Assembly: GCA_011009095.1 (NCBI GenBank)
Contig: VTPC01091267.1
Location: 18,469-82,468, forward strand
Direction of reading: 5' to 3'
Source of the DNA: Ignelater luminosus
Taxonomy: Eukaryota; Arthropoda; Insecta; Coleoptera; Elateridae
Length of the DNA stretch: 64,000 nt
Made by a program: the position numbers and the translations under genes. The notes beneath the pieces were generated by a model. The model was given only the letters and a program-made list of their open reading frames with translations. It was not told where the DNA came from and did no database searches. Shown piece by piece: positions 46,241 through 57,903 of this stretch. Position 1 is the first letter of the stretch; the number at the start of each line of letters is the position of its first letter.

Positions 46241-47905
46241 ACTGTAATTAGTCTTGGTTTAACATTTACGTTTTATATTTATATAGGCAATAGAAAAACT
46301 GAGAAAATTATATTGTGCATAATCAAATTTGAATTGTTAAATTATAAAAATAAATTGTTCAATAGATAATAAAAAAAAATTAAAAATTGAAAATAATTTT
46401 TAGAGTAAGTTAAAATTGTACGCATGCGAAACGAATTATTTCTGAGTCATTTCAAATGCATCTAGAATCTATCAGCAATGTCAAGGTTATCATATGCCTA
46501 AGTAGACTGCATTTTACATTATAATGCGTCATTATAATTAAAATAATTTGTAACATGTTAAAATCAACACTTTATTTTAAACGATTAAGCAATTTTAGAA
46601 GCAATGCAAATGTTAAAAGACGTCATTGGCATTGCGGAATGTCTTTAATTTTCATAACGTTGAAGCCAGTCTTTAATGGGTCAGTTGTAAAATTACATTG
46701 AAGCAGTTTAGAATTATATTCAGTCAAAAAATATTTATTGAAATTGTATCTGATTTAGTGTCAAAATTTAGTTGAAACTGTGCACAACTGTACTCTAAAA
46801 ATAATCATCTTTTGTAAAATACAATCCTTAATATAAAATCCTTAATATGAAGTACCAACTTTTTTCAAAGAAAATAACAACAGAAAGTGAAAAATGGTTC
46901 CTGAAGAGGCAGACAGAATCTGAGACTTCTTGCAGATCGAGTATCCAGAAACTATTCAATTGTAAAATAAGAATTTATTTTGTATTTTAATTTCATTTTG
47001 TGTGAATGTAAATCATCAGCAAACCAACAGGTGAACCATTGACACATATGACAAATGAGTTAAAATTACAACGAGAAAATTTAATATTTTCTTTGATCAT
47101 TCAGCGTATGATCTGTGGTATCTTGAAATTTTAGATTTTATTTCTAATTTTGTATTTTTGCTTACCACATACGTACCATTGCAATACGTATAAAATAAAA
47201 ATAATATAAATATGACAGCATTCACGTAATAAAATCACATTCTAAATTGGATTACAGTAAAAACCAAAATATTCCTGGAGAGAACAAAAGTAACAAATTT
47301 TTCTTTAAGAAATGTTTGATTTTTTTAGTAAAATAGTTTGTGTTGGATATTATAGTCTTTAATTAATAGGGAAGATGATTATACGGTTTGATAGCCGATA
47401 ACCAAAGAAGATAAACACCTACAGACTAGCAGGTTTCAAATTTATTTGTACCCTTGTATAATTTGAACTGATCGAGAAATGTAAAATGCTTCACGCTTGC
47501 TTATGCGCATTTAATCCTTTTTTATAAAACCTTATGTAACTTGATGGTAAACTCACAAATTATCTATCAAGTCGCCACCGATGCCCAAAGTAAAAAATGT
47601 AAAATCTTTCAAATTATAACAGTTTTTATTTCTTCATTGATTTTACAATATTCTCTATATTGTGTGCTTTTACCATGTACGACAAAATTATAAACAAAAG
47701 CTTAATTTGTAAGTTGTTAGGATTTTTTCAAAACCATAACGTACGTGTACGATGCCTATATATAAAACAAAGTAAACACGAAATAAGTGATTTATTGAAA
47801 CAACTAAAATATTACACCTATAGTGCTGAGTGAGCGATACTACCATGTCTTAGCTAAATAAATTCCATAAACTTTAGCAATGCTTAATTTAATAAACAAA
47901 AACAT
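46241..47905. other. No gene seen
   Basis: AT-rich with frequent stops; no recognised feature. Confidence 0.45.
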
Positions 47906-48181
47906 TCAATTAAAAGTTATAGATACAGAATATAAAGAGGCCACGTAGTCATGAAGAGCGTCAGTAGACTTAATTCTAGGATTTCGTTTCATATGCCTTT
48001 GGGAATACAAAAATGCATGTCGTCCTATTCTGATGTGCTCAATAACATGGGTAGTGGGGAATGAATGCTCTTTAGCTATTACTAGTTTATGAAAGATGTT
48101 AGTCCGTTCAATCTTCTTTAACTGATTCTTAAAGTTACTAACAGTGACAATCCTTCTATTATCAATTAAATTGACGGCCAT
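47906..48181 (-). CDS. Unrecognised 91-codon ORF
   Basis: The start ATG lies in a favourable context (TTTTAACATGGCC). The product is basic: MAVNLIDNRRIVTVSNF.. through KLVIAKEHSFPTTHVIEH and IRIGRHAFLYSQRHMKRN to a stop after SVSITFN. It has no signal peptide or membrane segment. The mixed composition looks more protein-like than other frames of this size here, but I recognise no family and see no splice sites. It may be a fragment of an unknown gene or a chance frame. Confidence 0.3.
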   Translation of the reverse strand: MAVNLIDNRRIVTVSNFKNQLKKIERTNIFHKLVIAKEHSFPTTHVIEHIRIGRHAFLYSQRHMKRNPRIKSTDALHDYVASLYSVSITFN

Positions 48182-48959
48182 GTTAAAATAATCTTTTTTT
48201 CTCTAATATCTCTTGAGCAGTTCTAAATAAAAAAAAATTTGTACAGACAAAAAGGAGTATATTTTATTCTATAAGATAAATTCTATTCATTTTTGCCGTA
48301 AGTACATTAACTTGGCTACAAATGGAATTTAAAGTTTGCACGTCAGATTAATGTGATTTTACTATAAATTTTAGTATTATTTGGACATTTCTTAAGATTC
48401 CTTATTTAACAAATTTAGGTATATCTTGCTTCAGATCAAGAGATTCCAAAATCCTTAAGGCTGCCAATCGTTATATTGTATCCTTCTTGTCAAATATTTT
48501 AATTATTATTAATTAATGTACGCTACCTATTCCTCTTTTTACTTACTGAAATATCTAATAAATTATTCAACTCTCGTCTTTTCTTTAGTTTGTATATTAC
48601 AAATGTAAAGTGAATCATTAGTCATTTACCTAGATTGAAAAGCGAATAATTAGAGATTATAGTTAACCCTCTAAGTATGAAGAAGATTTAGAGCAATCAT
48701 TCCTCTTTTAATACTTACACACACATAATGTTTAAAAGTCTACCCTGACTAGCAGAAAACTGCGATCTAATACTGTCAAATAAAAACTTTTATGTTCTTT
48801 TAAGCTGCGATAACAGATGCATGGAAATCCATTTAAAAATCCGAGCAGACTAGCAAAAACTATTCAGTTAGAATCTCAATAATATTTCTGAAGAGCAAAA
48901 ACAAAATTTTGCTTGGTAGAAGTAAGTTGAAGCAGTTAAGTTTGGTAATGTATATTTTA
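48182..48959. other. No gene seen
   Basis: AT-rich sequence with no recognised feature. Confidence 0.45.
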
Positions 48960-49640
48960 CATAGTATTCGACACTAAAGCAAAAGTAATAAAATATACAA
49001 ACATACAGAATGTTTGAATAAACAAAATAATTTTAGAATATAGAGATGATTATTTTTATTTTCTATTTTGACAACATTATTCTTAATCCACATATAATTG
49101 TGGCGCCCTGTAATTTGTCAAATTACTATTTAGTTGGCTTGATAAATAATTTTTACATTTTATATGGTAGTACAAAGGAAAACTACCTAGACCAAATTTG
49201 ACATACACTCCTTTTGGTCGAAAGTGTCCCAATCTGCAACGTCTTTATTTGTGAAGAGATACCAATCAGTCTGTATTATAATCTTAAAAGAGGTCGTACC
49301 AACTGGTGTAATCCTAACGTTTAAAGCATTAATGTAGTACCTACCCGCAATGCTAGTATTTGAATTCGTCAGTAACAAAAGTATGTTACAGAAGGTTGTG
49401 CTGCTAGCGTTTGTATTGGTTTAATTAATGGCTCGAGTTATTTGAAGTTACAATGTAAAATGACAGTAAACTTCTTTAATGGGTAAATGTTTCATTCAAA
49501 CAGAAAATTACTTCATTCTATAGAAAATACGAGCACTTTAGATATTGCGTTGTTGTACTACATACTCTTCACCGGAGAATTATATGGTTTATACCGAACA
49601 GTGAGTATACTGTAGTCCTTTCTTAGTGTTGTGTGCATTA
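48960..49640 (-). repeat. Repeat family B, copy 2 (uninterrupted, inverted)
   Basis: Its reverse complement aligns with 31000-31435 plus 33543-33790. The junction (about 49188) is a single TA where copy 1 carries the 2.1-kb transposon. The 63-codon minus frame at 49187-49378 is not kept in copy 1, so the repeat is probably non-coding. Confidence 0.85.
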
Positions 49641-49715
49641 TGTTTTTTGAATGTAAATAAAATATTAATTTTTTAAGATTTTTAGAATTTTCTTACAATT
49701 AAAAAACAAAGAATT

Positions 49716-49830
49716 ATATCACTGGCAGTATTTGAACCTGCCATTTTGAGTGTCACACTGCATGTTTCTGGAACTTGAATGTTTTAACTCTTACATCACT
49801 GTTGACTTGCAGTTGTCAAATTAAATTTGT
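49716..49830 (-). other. tRNA-like B-box hairpin fragment
   Basis: On the minus strand GGCAGGTTCAAATACTGCC forms a T-arm-like hairpin with a B-box-like loop, and a poor A-box-like TGATGTAAGAG lies about 70 bp before it. It may be a SINE head. Weak. Confidence 0.25.
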
Positions 49831-50774
49831 GCAAAATATACATTTTATAGAAAAACCCTTGTTTACTTGTTAATAGGTAAACATTAGATTATTATCGGTT
49901 GAAAACAAAATTATTTAAAACTGCCTTTCTTTCTTAAAGGAACTAACTCCGCAGTTACAAGATCAAGTTTAATTTAATTAAATAAATCCCTTATTTCACA
50001 GTTTACTTCGTTTTATAATGTAGGCACCCCTATGTTATGGTCTCAAAAAATTCGTAGTGACTCAAAAAACTAAGTTTATACCCATAATTTCCTCTTAGAT
50101 GGTAAAAGTACACACTATGCGTAGGGAATATGTTAAGGCAAGTTTGAAAGAAATAAAAGCTATCGTAATTTAAGAAATTTTACATTCTCAGGTTTGTTTA
50201 TCATCTTGAAAAGTTATTTGTATGGTTGCGCTCAAGTTACGTAATATTTTATAAAGAGAAATTAAATGTACTTTCAATCTTCTTCTTACTTTTTTTTAAC
50301 GTTTAAACGTAAACAACTGGGTTTCTTATTACGCTTTGATACAAAACGTTAAAACTCATACTGAAATTTGATTAAAAAGAATTTTTTATTGGTGGCGCAG
50401 TTGAGATTCAATTTATATTTAACAACCTTTTCTGTACAAAATGACAATCAAATTAAAAAAAAATTGTTTTATTAGTATTTTATTAAAACTTTATTCGTGA
50501 ATTCTTCTCTAAAGAAATGTTATAATCGTCACTTTGTATTAGATTTGCTAAATGTTTTAAATAAAGTTAATTACAACTTATCGTATATTTCTGCATCAAT
50601 AATAAGTAATAATTTAAAATTTTCAACATGAACTACTAACTTTAATCTAGCTCCATAAAAAGTTTTTTCAATTTCATCACTTTAAAACACGGTGATAATA
50701 GTAATAAAGTTTTAACTGGATCAAAGAGAAGCGCAAAAACCTTCTACGCCTCTGTAAATCTGAATATGTACTTA
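49831..50774. other. No gene seen
   Basis: AT-rich sequence with no recognised feature. Confidence 0.45.
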
Positions 50775-51000
50775 TGTAACAGAATGTAGAAAGAAAACTT
50801 TTAAGGAAATACTAAAAAGAAACCTCCTCGAGTTATATAAAGTAATGGTGGTTCCAGCCCTCCTGACAAAAAACAGCAAACAAAAAGTATTCCAAACAAA
50901 AGAAAGGAAGTTCCTTAGATTTATCGCTACATAGATATTGCTTGACCAAAGAAAACAAACGTGCGGTTCTGACAAGAATTAGGAAAATTTAAATAAAATA
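50775..51000 (+). pseudogene. Non-LTR retrotransposon C-terminal fragment
   Basis: Plus-strand translation gives CRKKTFKEILKRNLLELYKV, MVVPALLTKNSK, ERKFLRFIAT and ILLDQRKQ. This fits the region after the reverse transcriptase of RTE/R1-like elements, where Y-K-x-M-x-V-P-x-L-L-Y-G-S-E and E-x-K-F-L-R are usual. It is a short relic with a stop. It is not the same copy as 52975-55680. Confidence 0.6.
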
Positions 51001-52974
51001 GGGAAATTTATAAAAAGCCTTTCTTTCACACTTACAAATTCGTTTTGTATTCGCATGTTCTTTTGAATATTTGTAATAAATACAGAAGAAACATAATTAA
51101 TAAACCGTAGGCCTTGTCAAACGAATTTCCTTTTTGAAGATTATGAAATTAACAACAACATTGTTTGACGAGTTCTATTGATGACCTACTTTATACATCG
51201 TCCGAGCTCCAAACTACGTTAATTATATTAAAAACACAAACCAGGAGCCTAACCTAATGGAACCCAAACATTAACTGTACATAATTTAGTTTTTGGTAAC
51301 AATGTGAAAAATTTCAAGGGATATAAAGTGGATGTTGAATTATGAGTTCAATTACAACTGCAAAAAGCATGAAGAATTGCTGTGGTAAAACTTTTTCTTA
51401 CAAACTAATTTTATAACTGTTCTTCAAATACAAAACTTTCTAAATGCGCTTAAAGAAAATGATCCTTTAGAAAAAAAACTTTGAGAAAATAATATAATAA
51501 ATTGTTTAGCATTTTTGTAAATAAAAGATGGAATTGTAAAATGTTTTAAACAATTTTGTCAAGTCAGCAATTGCAGCATTGTAATTTCTATTAAACAGCT
51601 ATGAAAATAATTAACAAATGCTGCAATATTTTACAAAAAAGGTTTATTTCGCATAACTGAAATAATAAATAATTCATGAGAAACAAATTCTTGAAATAAT
51701 CTTAATTTTTTAAAAATTGATAAACCCTGAAAATAAATAAAATATTCAAACACAAAATATGTAATAATATTTTTAGTAATACAACTAGCTACATAGCAAC
51801 ATGTATAAATAAGATGTATTTAATCAAAAGTTGAAACAAAAGTATCTACATAAAGTGTAATAAATTATTTAAGTTTTCGTATAATCAGAAGGAATATCTA
51901 AAAGAAACTTTCAACTTAATTATCCATACAATTCTTGTAACTGTACTTTTCAAACTATCTACAAAGACGATTAAAGATTAAATTAGTCTTGTCAGTATTT
52001 CAGTTTAAAATGAGAAATAGTTTTATTCTGTCTCTAAAATGTTTTTAATTCTTTATCTAAGTCATCAGCAAGTTAGTAATAGCAAATGGGTAGAATCATT
52101 ATATTTATTACATAAATATCTTTCCAGTTACAGCCAACTTATAGAAACTGCAGTTTTGATTTAGATCTAGCTAAAGTTAGTTTCCACAGATGTCACTGAT
52201 CGTATTCCAGTTGTATTTTTCGTATTTTCTACAGATATGTAGTAACATAGCACTACTTTCCGTAATAACACTTGAATTTAGAAATCGCAAAGAATTTCAG
52301 TTACACCAACTTAATAAAGAAGTAGTAGATAAATAAATTTTATAGCGGAATTAATTGCAAAACTTTTGATTACTTAAATATAGAATATCAGAATTGTATT
52401 TACGTACTACATAAAAATAAATGGAATTACTTCTCTAAGTTGTTAAATTAACTTTTCTAACTGAAAAACTTCTATGTTTGTTTAAGGATTTGACAGACTG
52501 TTTATGCTTCTCGTCACTTCCAAGCACGTGTCCACGTAAATAAACAAACTTTGCAATTTAAACTCTCAATTTCTTATATCGCAGTAACAACAAGAACAGT
52601 ATACGTGATGTTTCAGAAAAAAAGCTCTTTATTTATTTTTTTAGAAAGAAACTTAGAAAACCAAACATCGAGAAAAACTGAATTAACTTTTTCAAACAGT
52701 AGTTGACCCTTCTTATATTTTCCGCGAATATCGTATGTTGGAGGAATAACTTTGCACTTTTAATACAGGTAAACTTAGAAATCATAAAAGCTAAGATCTG
52801 ATTTGTTTCTCTGGTTATGTTACTGTCAATGCTATTTGTATTAACCATGATAATGTTTCTAGTGCTGTACCTTTATCTAAATACTGTGACAAATCAAAAT
52901 GAATTATCATAATAAAGTCATTTAAATTAAGGTCATCCTCAGCAGCCTCGAGGACTAAAACTCATGTGTTTAGT
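51001..52974. other. No gene seen
   Basis: AT-rich; nothing recognised. Confidence 0.45.
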
Positions 52975-55680
52975 AAGAAAACAGAAATCAGATGAGAACC
53001 TAGGAAAATTAAAAGTGGGAAAAAAAGAAAAAGAAAGCTCAGATGTAGACGCCCCAAAAACTAAGAATAAACAAACCGATACGAACCGAATTGGAGACAG
53101 AAGCGACGGAAGAAGACATGAGTATAGAAACTAAAAAAAAAGGAAAAAAACAATACAGTTGGAAAACAAGAGAAAAAGATAACAGTAGAAATAGATGAAG
53201 AATAACATAAAAATATAAAAATTGGCACATGTTATGTACAAAATATAAAACAAAACGAAGATGAAATATTGGAGGAAATGATAAATCAGTATATAAAAAT
53301 ATTGAGAATCACACAAACAAGAAGAAAGACCATGTTAAAAATTCATAAGGAATATTTTGATTAGTTTGGTATCGGATTCATAAGAGAAAATGAGCAAGAG
53401 AAGCGATAGGGCTAATAATTAAACGAAATAGGTTGAAAAATGTCTTTAAGAAAGAGTTTATAAATGAAACAATAACGAAGATTGAAATGAAATTGATAGA
53501 TGAAGAATAATAATATATTGGCGATTATAAAATTTACAAAAAGAAACAAACAACAAAAGATAAATGGAACAGTAGGGAATCAAAATACAGAAATTGAAAA
53601 GTATATGGGAAGAGAAGGGGATAAAATTAAAAACAATAAAAGAGGCGGAATTATTGAATTAAGCATAGAAAATGATTTAATGATAAATAGCAAAGAGTTC
53701 AAACGTAAGAAGATTCATAAATTTACAAAGATAGAACATATTAGTAGAAACGCAGAGTACTACTACTTTCTAGTAAGCAAACAAAAATGAAAAAATATAA
53801 AAATATAAAAGTGCCAAAACTAGCAGAGAGAAAAGACAGAGGAAGAATACAAAATAGATAAAAGAAGGAAGAAAGTATAAATGAGAAAATAAAAAGTTAT
53901 AAACTTAAACAATATCAATAAATGATTAATAGAATTTCCAAAGTTCAAAAATATAAAGACTGAATAAAAGAAAACAAGAAGCTTTTAAAAATAACATACT
54001 AGATTCAACAAAAGAAAAGCGTGGAATGGCGAAAATAAGAAACAATAACATGAAGAAGACTACAGAAATACTATTAAAAGTTAAATCAAAAAAACGACAG
54101 CTGGAAAAGATATCTAAACACAAAAAAGAGCATAAAATTATGAAACATTCATGTATATTTAATATGTGAGGAAAAACGAAAAGGAGCATAAAGAAAGAAA
54201 AACAATTTTTGAGAAAAGAGGACTAAAACTCACAGAGATAATTGAAAACTATTTAATGGAACAAATATATTAAAACAAAAAGAAAAGAATACAATATATT
54301 AAATATAAAACATAAAGAGGAGAACTTATAACAGAGGAAAGTAAAATAAGAGAAAGATAGAGATAATATTTTAAAGAATTGACAGAAGCAGCAATAAGTA
54401 AAACAGAGACAAAAGAACATATCAGATATGCAGGTACTAAAACTGTTACACGAGAAAGAAATAATATAAAGGCCACAAAAAATTTAAAGTTAGGAAAAGC
54501 GTCAACATAAGAAGAGAAAATTAAACAGTAAATTAGACTAATTAATGAAATAATGAAGAAAACAGAAGTAAAAAGAGATTTGTACTACTTATACCCAAGA
54601 AAGGAGATAAGAAAGACGGCTGTATAAAAAAAGAATAAGGCATAAGATTGAAATAATAATTGAAGATACATAAGATGGATTTTGAAGTGGGGGGAGTACA
54701 CGAAACCAAATTTTTGTATTAAGACAAGACAACGAAAGATTCATAAACAAGAACATAAATAGATATGTGCATATACTTTATAGGCCTCTAAAAGTCATTT
54801 AACCGAATACGAAACGAAGACATAAAAATCGTAGAAAAATGAGAAGTAGAAAGAAAGTTAACAGAAACAGTAAGAGTTATATGCACAAAGGGAATATCAA
54901 TATAGTAAGAACAAATAATGAATCATTTCGTAAATTTGTAACAAAGATTAAAGTAAAGCAAGTCCATTATTAGACTATGTTGTACTAGAAAAAGCTATAA
55001 AAGAAGCAAACAGAAAGTTGAAAATTTTAAAACAGGGATATTAGTATATGCAACAATCCAGGTAACAAAACTAATATTTGCATACGATATGACTGTATTA
55101 GATGAAACAGAAAAAAGCCAACAGTATAATTGATAGAGAATTAACTAAGATACGTATAAAGATAGATATAGAAAAAATAAAACAGGTTGATAATTGATTT
55201 CCACAATAAATAAAAATCATAACGCGAGACTCCAGGGAAAACAAATAGAACAAAAGTTTCAAATTCTTAGGGACGACCATACAGAACAACAAGAAGAGAG
55301 AGAAGAAAAAATAAATGGAAGAATAGAAAATCAAATGATAAAAACCGATATAGTTAAAAAAGTAGTATTAATGGTCTAAATAATGTCAATTACGAAACAT
55401 GGATCCTCAAAGAAATACAGAAAACATGCATAAATACAATGGAAATGGGATTTTTAAGAATGATAGGAAGTAAAACGAGAGAAGACAGATGAAGAAATGA
55501 GATATACGATAGACAACACTCAATAGTAAAATAGTAAGGGAACAGTTACGGTGGTTCGGGCATGTGTGTCATACTATGTCAAACAATAAACTTACAAAGA
55601 GGGTGTACAGTACCAAGTAAAAATAAAAGTGAGGGATTAAGAAGGAAATGGGAAGATGTGATTCTTTGATTATTTTTGTT
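52975..55680 (+). mobile_element. Decayed non-LTR retrotransposon, purine-rich strand
   Basis: The plus strand is strikingly A- and G-rich throughout, with sharp limits near 52975 and 55680. Degraded endonuclease, reverse transcriptase and C-terminal motifs follow in the expected order (see the pseudogene entry). The limits are set by composition; no target duplication or tail was found. Confidence 0.75.
53500..55640 (+). pseudogene. Endonuclease-reverse transcriptase polyprotein, decayed
   Basis: Endonuclease end (53500-53790): NGTVGNQNTEIEKYMGREGD, IELSIENDLMINSKEF and YYFLVSKQ. Before the RT: KLGKAST (about 54490) and a LIPKKGDKKD-like block (about 54590). RT: a GFWSGGSTRNQIFVLRQ-like block (about 54680; usual form GFR.GR.TRDAIF.LRQ), then VHILYRPLKVI where F-I-D-L-x-K-A is usual. 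The catalytic box reads AYDMTVLDET (about 55085), so one residue of the Y-A-D-D box is lost. C-terminal: GKQIEQKFQILRDD (about 55230), ETWILKEIQKTCINTMEMGF (about 55395) and LRWFGHVCHTMSNNKLTKRV (about 55550). At least ten stops and frame changes. The family is near RTE or related LINEs. Antisense frames rich in Phe/Leu/Ile are mirror images of the A-rich strand. Confidence 0.75.
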
Positions 55681-57054
55681 AATAATTGTTAGTATTCAGA
55701 CTTGTTGACATATTATATTTGTAACTAAGTCATTAAGCTATCATTTTTGCCATCAAGAAATGACATGCATTTTTTCTGGAATTTAATACTATATAACATG
55801 ACAACTAATAATTGTTCAGCATCAGCAAAGATATGTAACGGGAAAGTGCTCAAAAGTATGCACAAGTCCCGTCAAGACCTATGGCGGATGTTAAATCCCG
55901 TAGCTCATGCCGCAGATGGGGTGGATTCTCAAATGAACTTACCTAGCCGCACAAAGAGAAGCTCACCGATTTCCAAGACTCTTATTAAACTAATAGATGT
56001 TCACAAAACAGGGCGCCAGCAGTCGTAGATGGAAGGGTTCTGATGCTAGGTCACGCGACTACTCGTGAATCCGACACCCTGTATATAGGCTTCTTACGAA
56101 ACCTCACCCTGTGTGTAACTTACCTCGTGGAAGCTTTATTATGATTCGCTCTAATATTTCACAATCGAGACTCAACACAAAATAAAAAAACCGTATAAAC
56201 ACGTGATTTGTCTTAATTAATTTTGTCAAGGAAGTCCTCTGAAGACTTCCTTATTTTTCAATAATAAAAAAAGAAATACAAATTTAATATTAACTTTTCC
56301 TTTGAACAAAGGTATGTAAACTTTAATTGAAATTTAGAATAAGCACCACCGTGCTTTTTAATAGCCAAAGGAACAAAAAAATACACACAAAATTAACGCT
56401 GCTTCGTCTGGACCAGGAATCCACTCACAAAGAAAACAAAATATAAATAATCGACCTTTCTTACATTTATTAAAACAATAATCAAAAAAAAAGAGTTAAA
56501 CGCACATAAACAAGAATATAAAAAAACAAAACAACACTACGAAAGAATATCAATAAAAGGTATGAATTAATTTCTTCACCGGAGAACAAAGTTGATAAAA
56601 AAATTAATGAGAAAATAACAATAAAAAATAATACAATAAACAAAAAAAAAGAATTCTGTTACGTTAAAATTTCAAAATATGGAACAAAAGGCCAAAATTT
56701 AAATATTAAATTAATTTAACCAAGATAAACTTGACAATGAATTTTGAAATAGCAACAAATAAACTTTATATCTAATAACAAAAAAAACAGTAGTCAACAG
56801 TTATTAATTATGTTGCAATAATTTAACAAACACCAGCTAAAATTACCTGGGAACGTTCCTGTTACAAATTAGTTAAAACATTAATCGTGAATATTATAAT
56901 TCTATAAGAAAATACGAAGTTTTAAAAGCTCAAATGATAGAACAAAACAGATCTTTCTTACGGATAAATGAATTTTGTCTTCCAGATGATAGGTGTAAGT
57001 CTCTGATTCCCAACGACAGCAGCTCATTCAAGTGATATCGGGCGCAAAATTCCA
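55681..57054. other. Unassigned; perhaps LTR-element remains
   Basis: About 55850-56110 is richer in GC with a 93-codon frame I do not recognise. Short CACCCTGT motifs lie at about 56077 and 56104. A perfect hairpin AAGGAAGTC / GACTTCCTT is at 56230-56254. From 56260 to 56960 the plus strand is A-rich and non-coding. If the LTR at 57077 belongs to a provirus, this would be the leftover of its internal region, but no gag or pol motif is visible. Confidence 0.3.
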
Positions 57055-57075
57055 CGTTCTAACCGGGTCCCACCA
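57055..57075 (-). promoter_or_regulatory. Primer-binding-site-like sequence
   Basis: Directly after the LTR end (minus strand) comes one T and then TGGTGGGACCCGGTTAGAAC. A TGG start, complementary to a tRNA 3' CCA, is the hallmark of a retrotransposon primer-binding site. The tRNA is not identified. Confidence 0.5.
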
Positions 57076-57076
57076 A

Positions 57077-57807
57077 TGTTCAAGAAAACTTAGATTCCAA
57101 AGAACAATCACTTTTATTGACGTTAACCAAGAAACACAAGAACAAAATCCAAGTGTTTATACACAAACTTTAAAAAAAAACTAAAACCACTTTGAGTCTC
57201 AAACGCTCTTTAAATTTTTAACTCATTCGGTTCACGGAGCTTCCAAGATGTGACACACACAGATCGACGCTTTACGGGGCGGGCAGTTTCTGTTCTCGAC
57301 AGACCCTTTAACGTTTTGGTAAAGAAACCGGCTTTCTTCCGTGAATAACACGACAAAGACCCGACGAAATAGAATTTCTCGAGTCCGATCTCTCTTTTAC
57401 TAAGAGAATCGCTTAAATCGAATTCGGTTTGTAACCATTTAGGATTTGTAGGGTTGACGCCGAAATTATCCCCGTATGTCCATTCGAGTACGCAGCTACC
57501 GCAGCTACCAACGTACTGCCTATCCTCTCTGCGTCTCCTGTTGCGCAATGTGTACTTACTGGAGTGGGGTTGGAAAGTCAGATACACGACCTAACAGATT
57601 AAAAATGCAGAAAGTCTTATGGGACAATGGAAAATTCCACTTAGTAGATTTACCAGCTTAAACCTGACTCAATCGAGACTGTGTGACTCCAATATTTGCG
57701 ACTAAGATTCCAGGAATTTTATATTGGAAAATAGCAAAAGGCACGTCTACCGGAGCCCAGAAGTCGAAACCACAAAGTTATCAATTCTTTAGAATAACAT
57801 TGTAACA
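57077..57807 (-). mobile_element. LTR of a retrotransposon, 731 bp
   Basis: On the minus strand it begins TGTTACAATG (57807) and ends TTCTTGAACA (57077): TG...CA with TGTT/AACA inverted ends. A polyadenylation signal (CAATAAAAGTG, about 57113) lies shortly before the end, and a primer-binding-like sequence follows. Its GC content is higher than the surroundings. I see no second LTR in the window, so the element is truncated or its partner has been lost. The 125- and 61-codon frames here are LTR sequence, not genes. Confidence 0.6.
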
Positions 57808-57884
57808 AACATTCGTTTATAGAATGAAATAATTTAAATATTACGCGTCAGGAAAACAAATAATACCTGAACGAAATTGAAAGA

Positions 57885-57903
57885 CAGGGGCGGATTTAGT
57901 GCG
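57885..57903 (+). other. hAT-like terminal motif
   Basis: CAGGGGCGGATTTAGTGCG matches the common hAT end CAG.GGCGGAT..AG. I could not find a matching inverse end, so this may be an isolated end or chance. Confidence 0.35.

Noticed and set aside
49187..49378. 63-codon minus-strand frame in repeat B copy 2
   Set aside because: The matching part of copy 1 has stops in this frame, so it is not conserved as coding.
53039..55334. Several minus-strand frames rich in Phe, Leu, Ile that look like membrane proteins
   Set aside because: They are the antisense of an A/G-rich strand that carries decayed endonuclease and RT motifs; the hydrophobic look is a composition artefact.
57210..57661. Open frames of 125 codons (minus) and 61 codons (plus)
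   Set aside because: Both lie wholly inside the TG...CA LTR at 57077-57807, overlap each other on opposite strands and match no domain.
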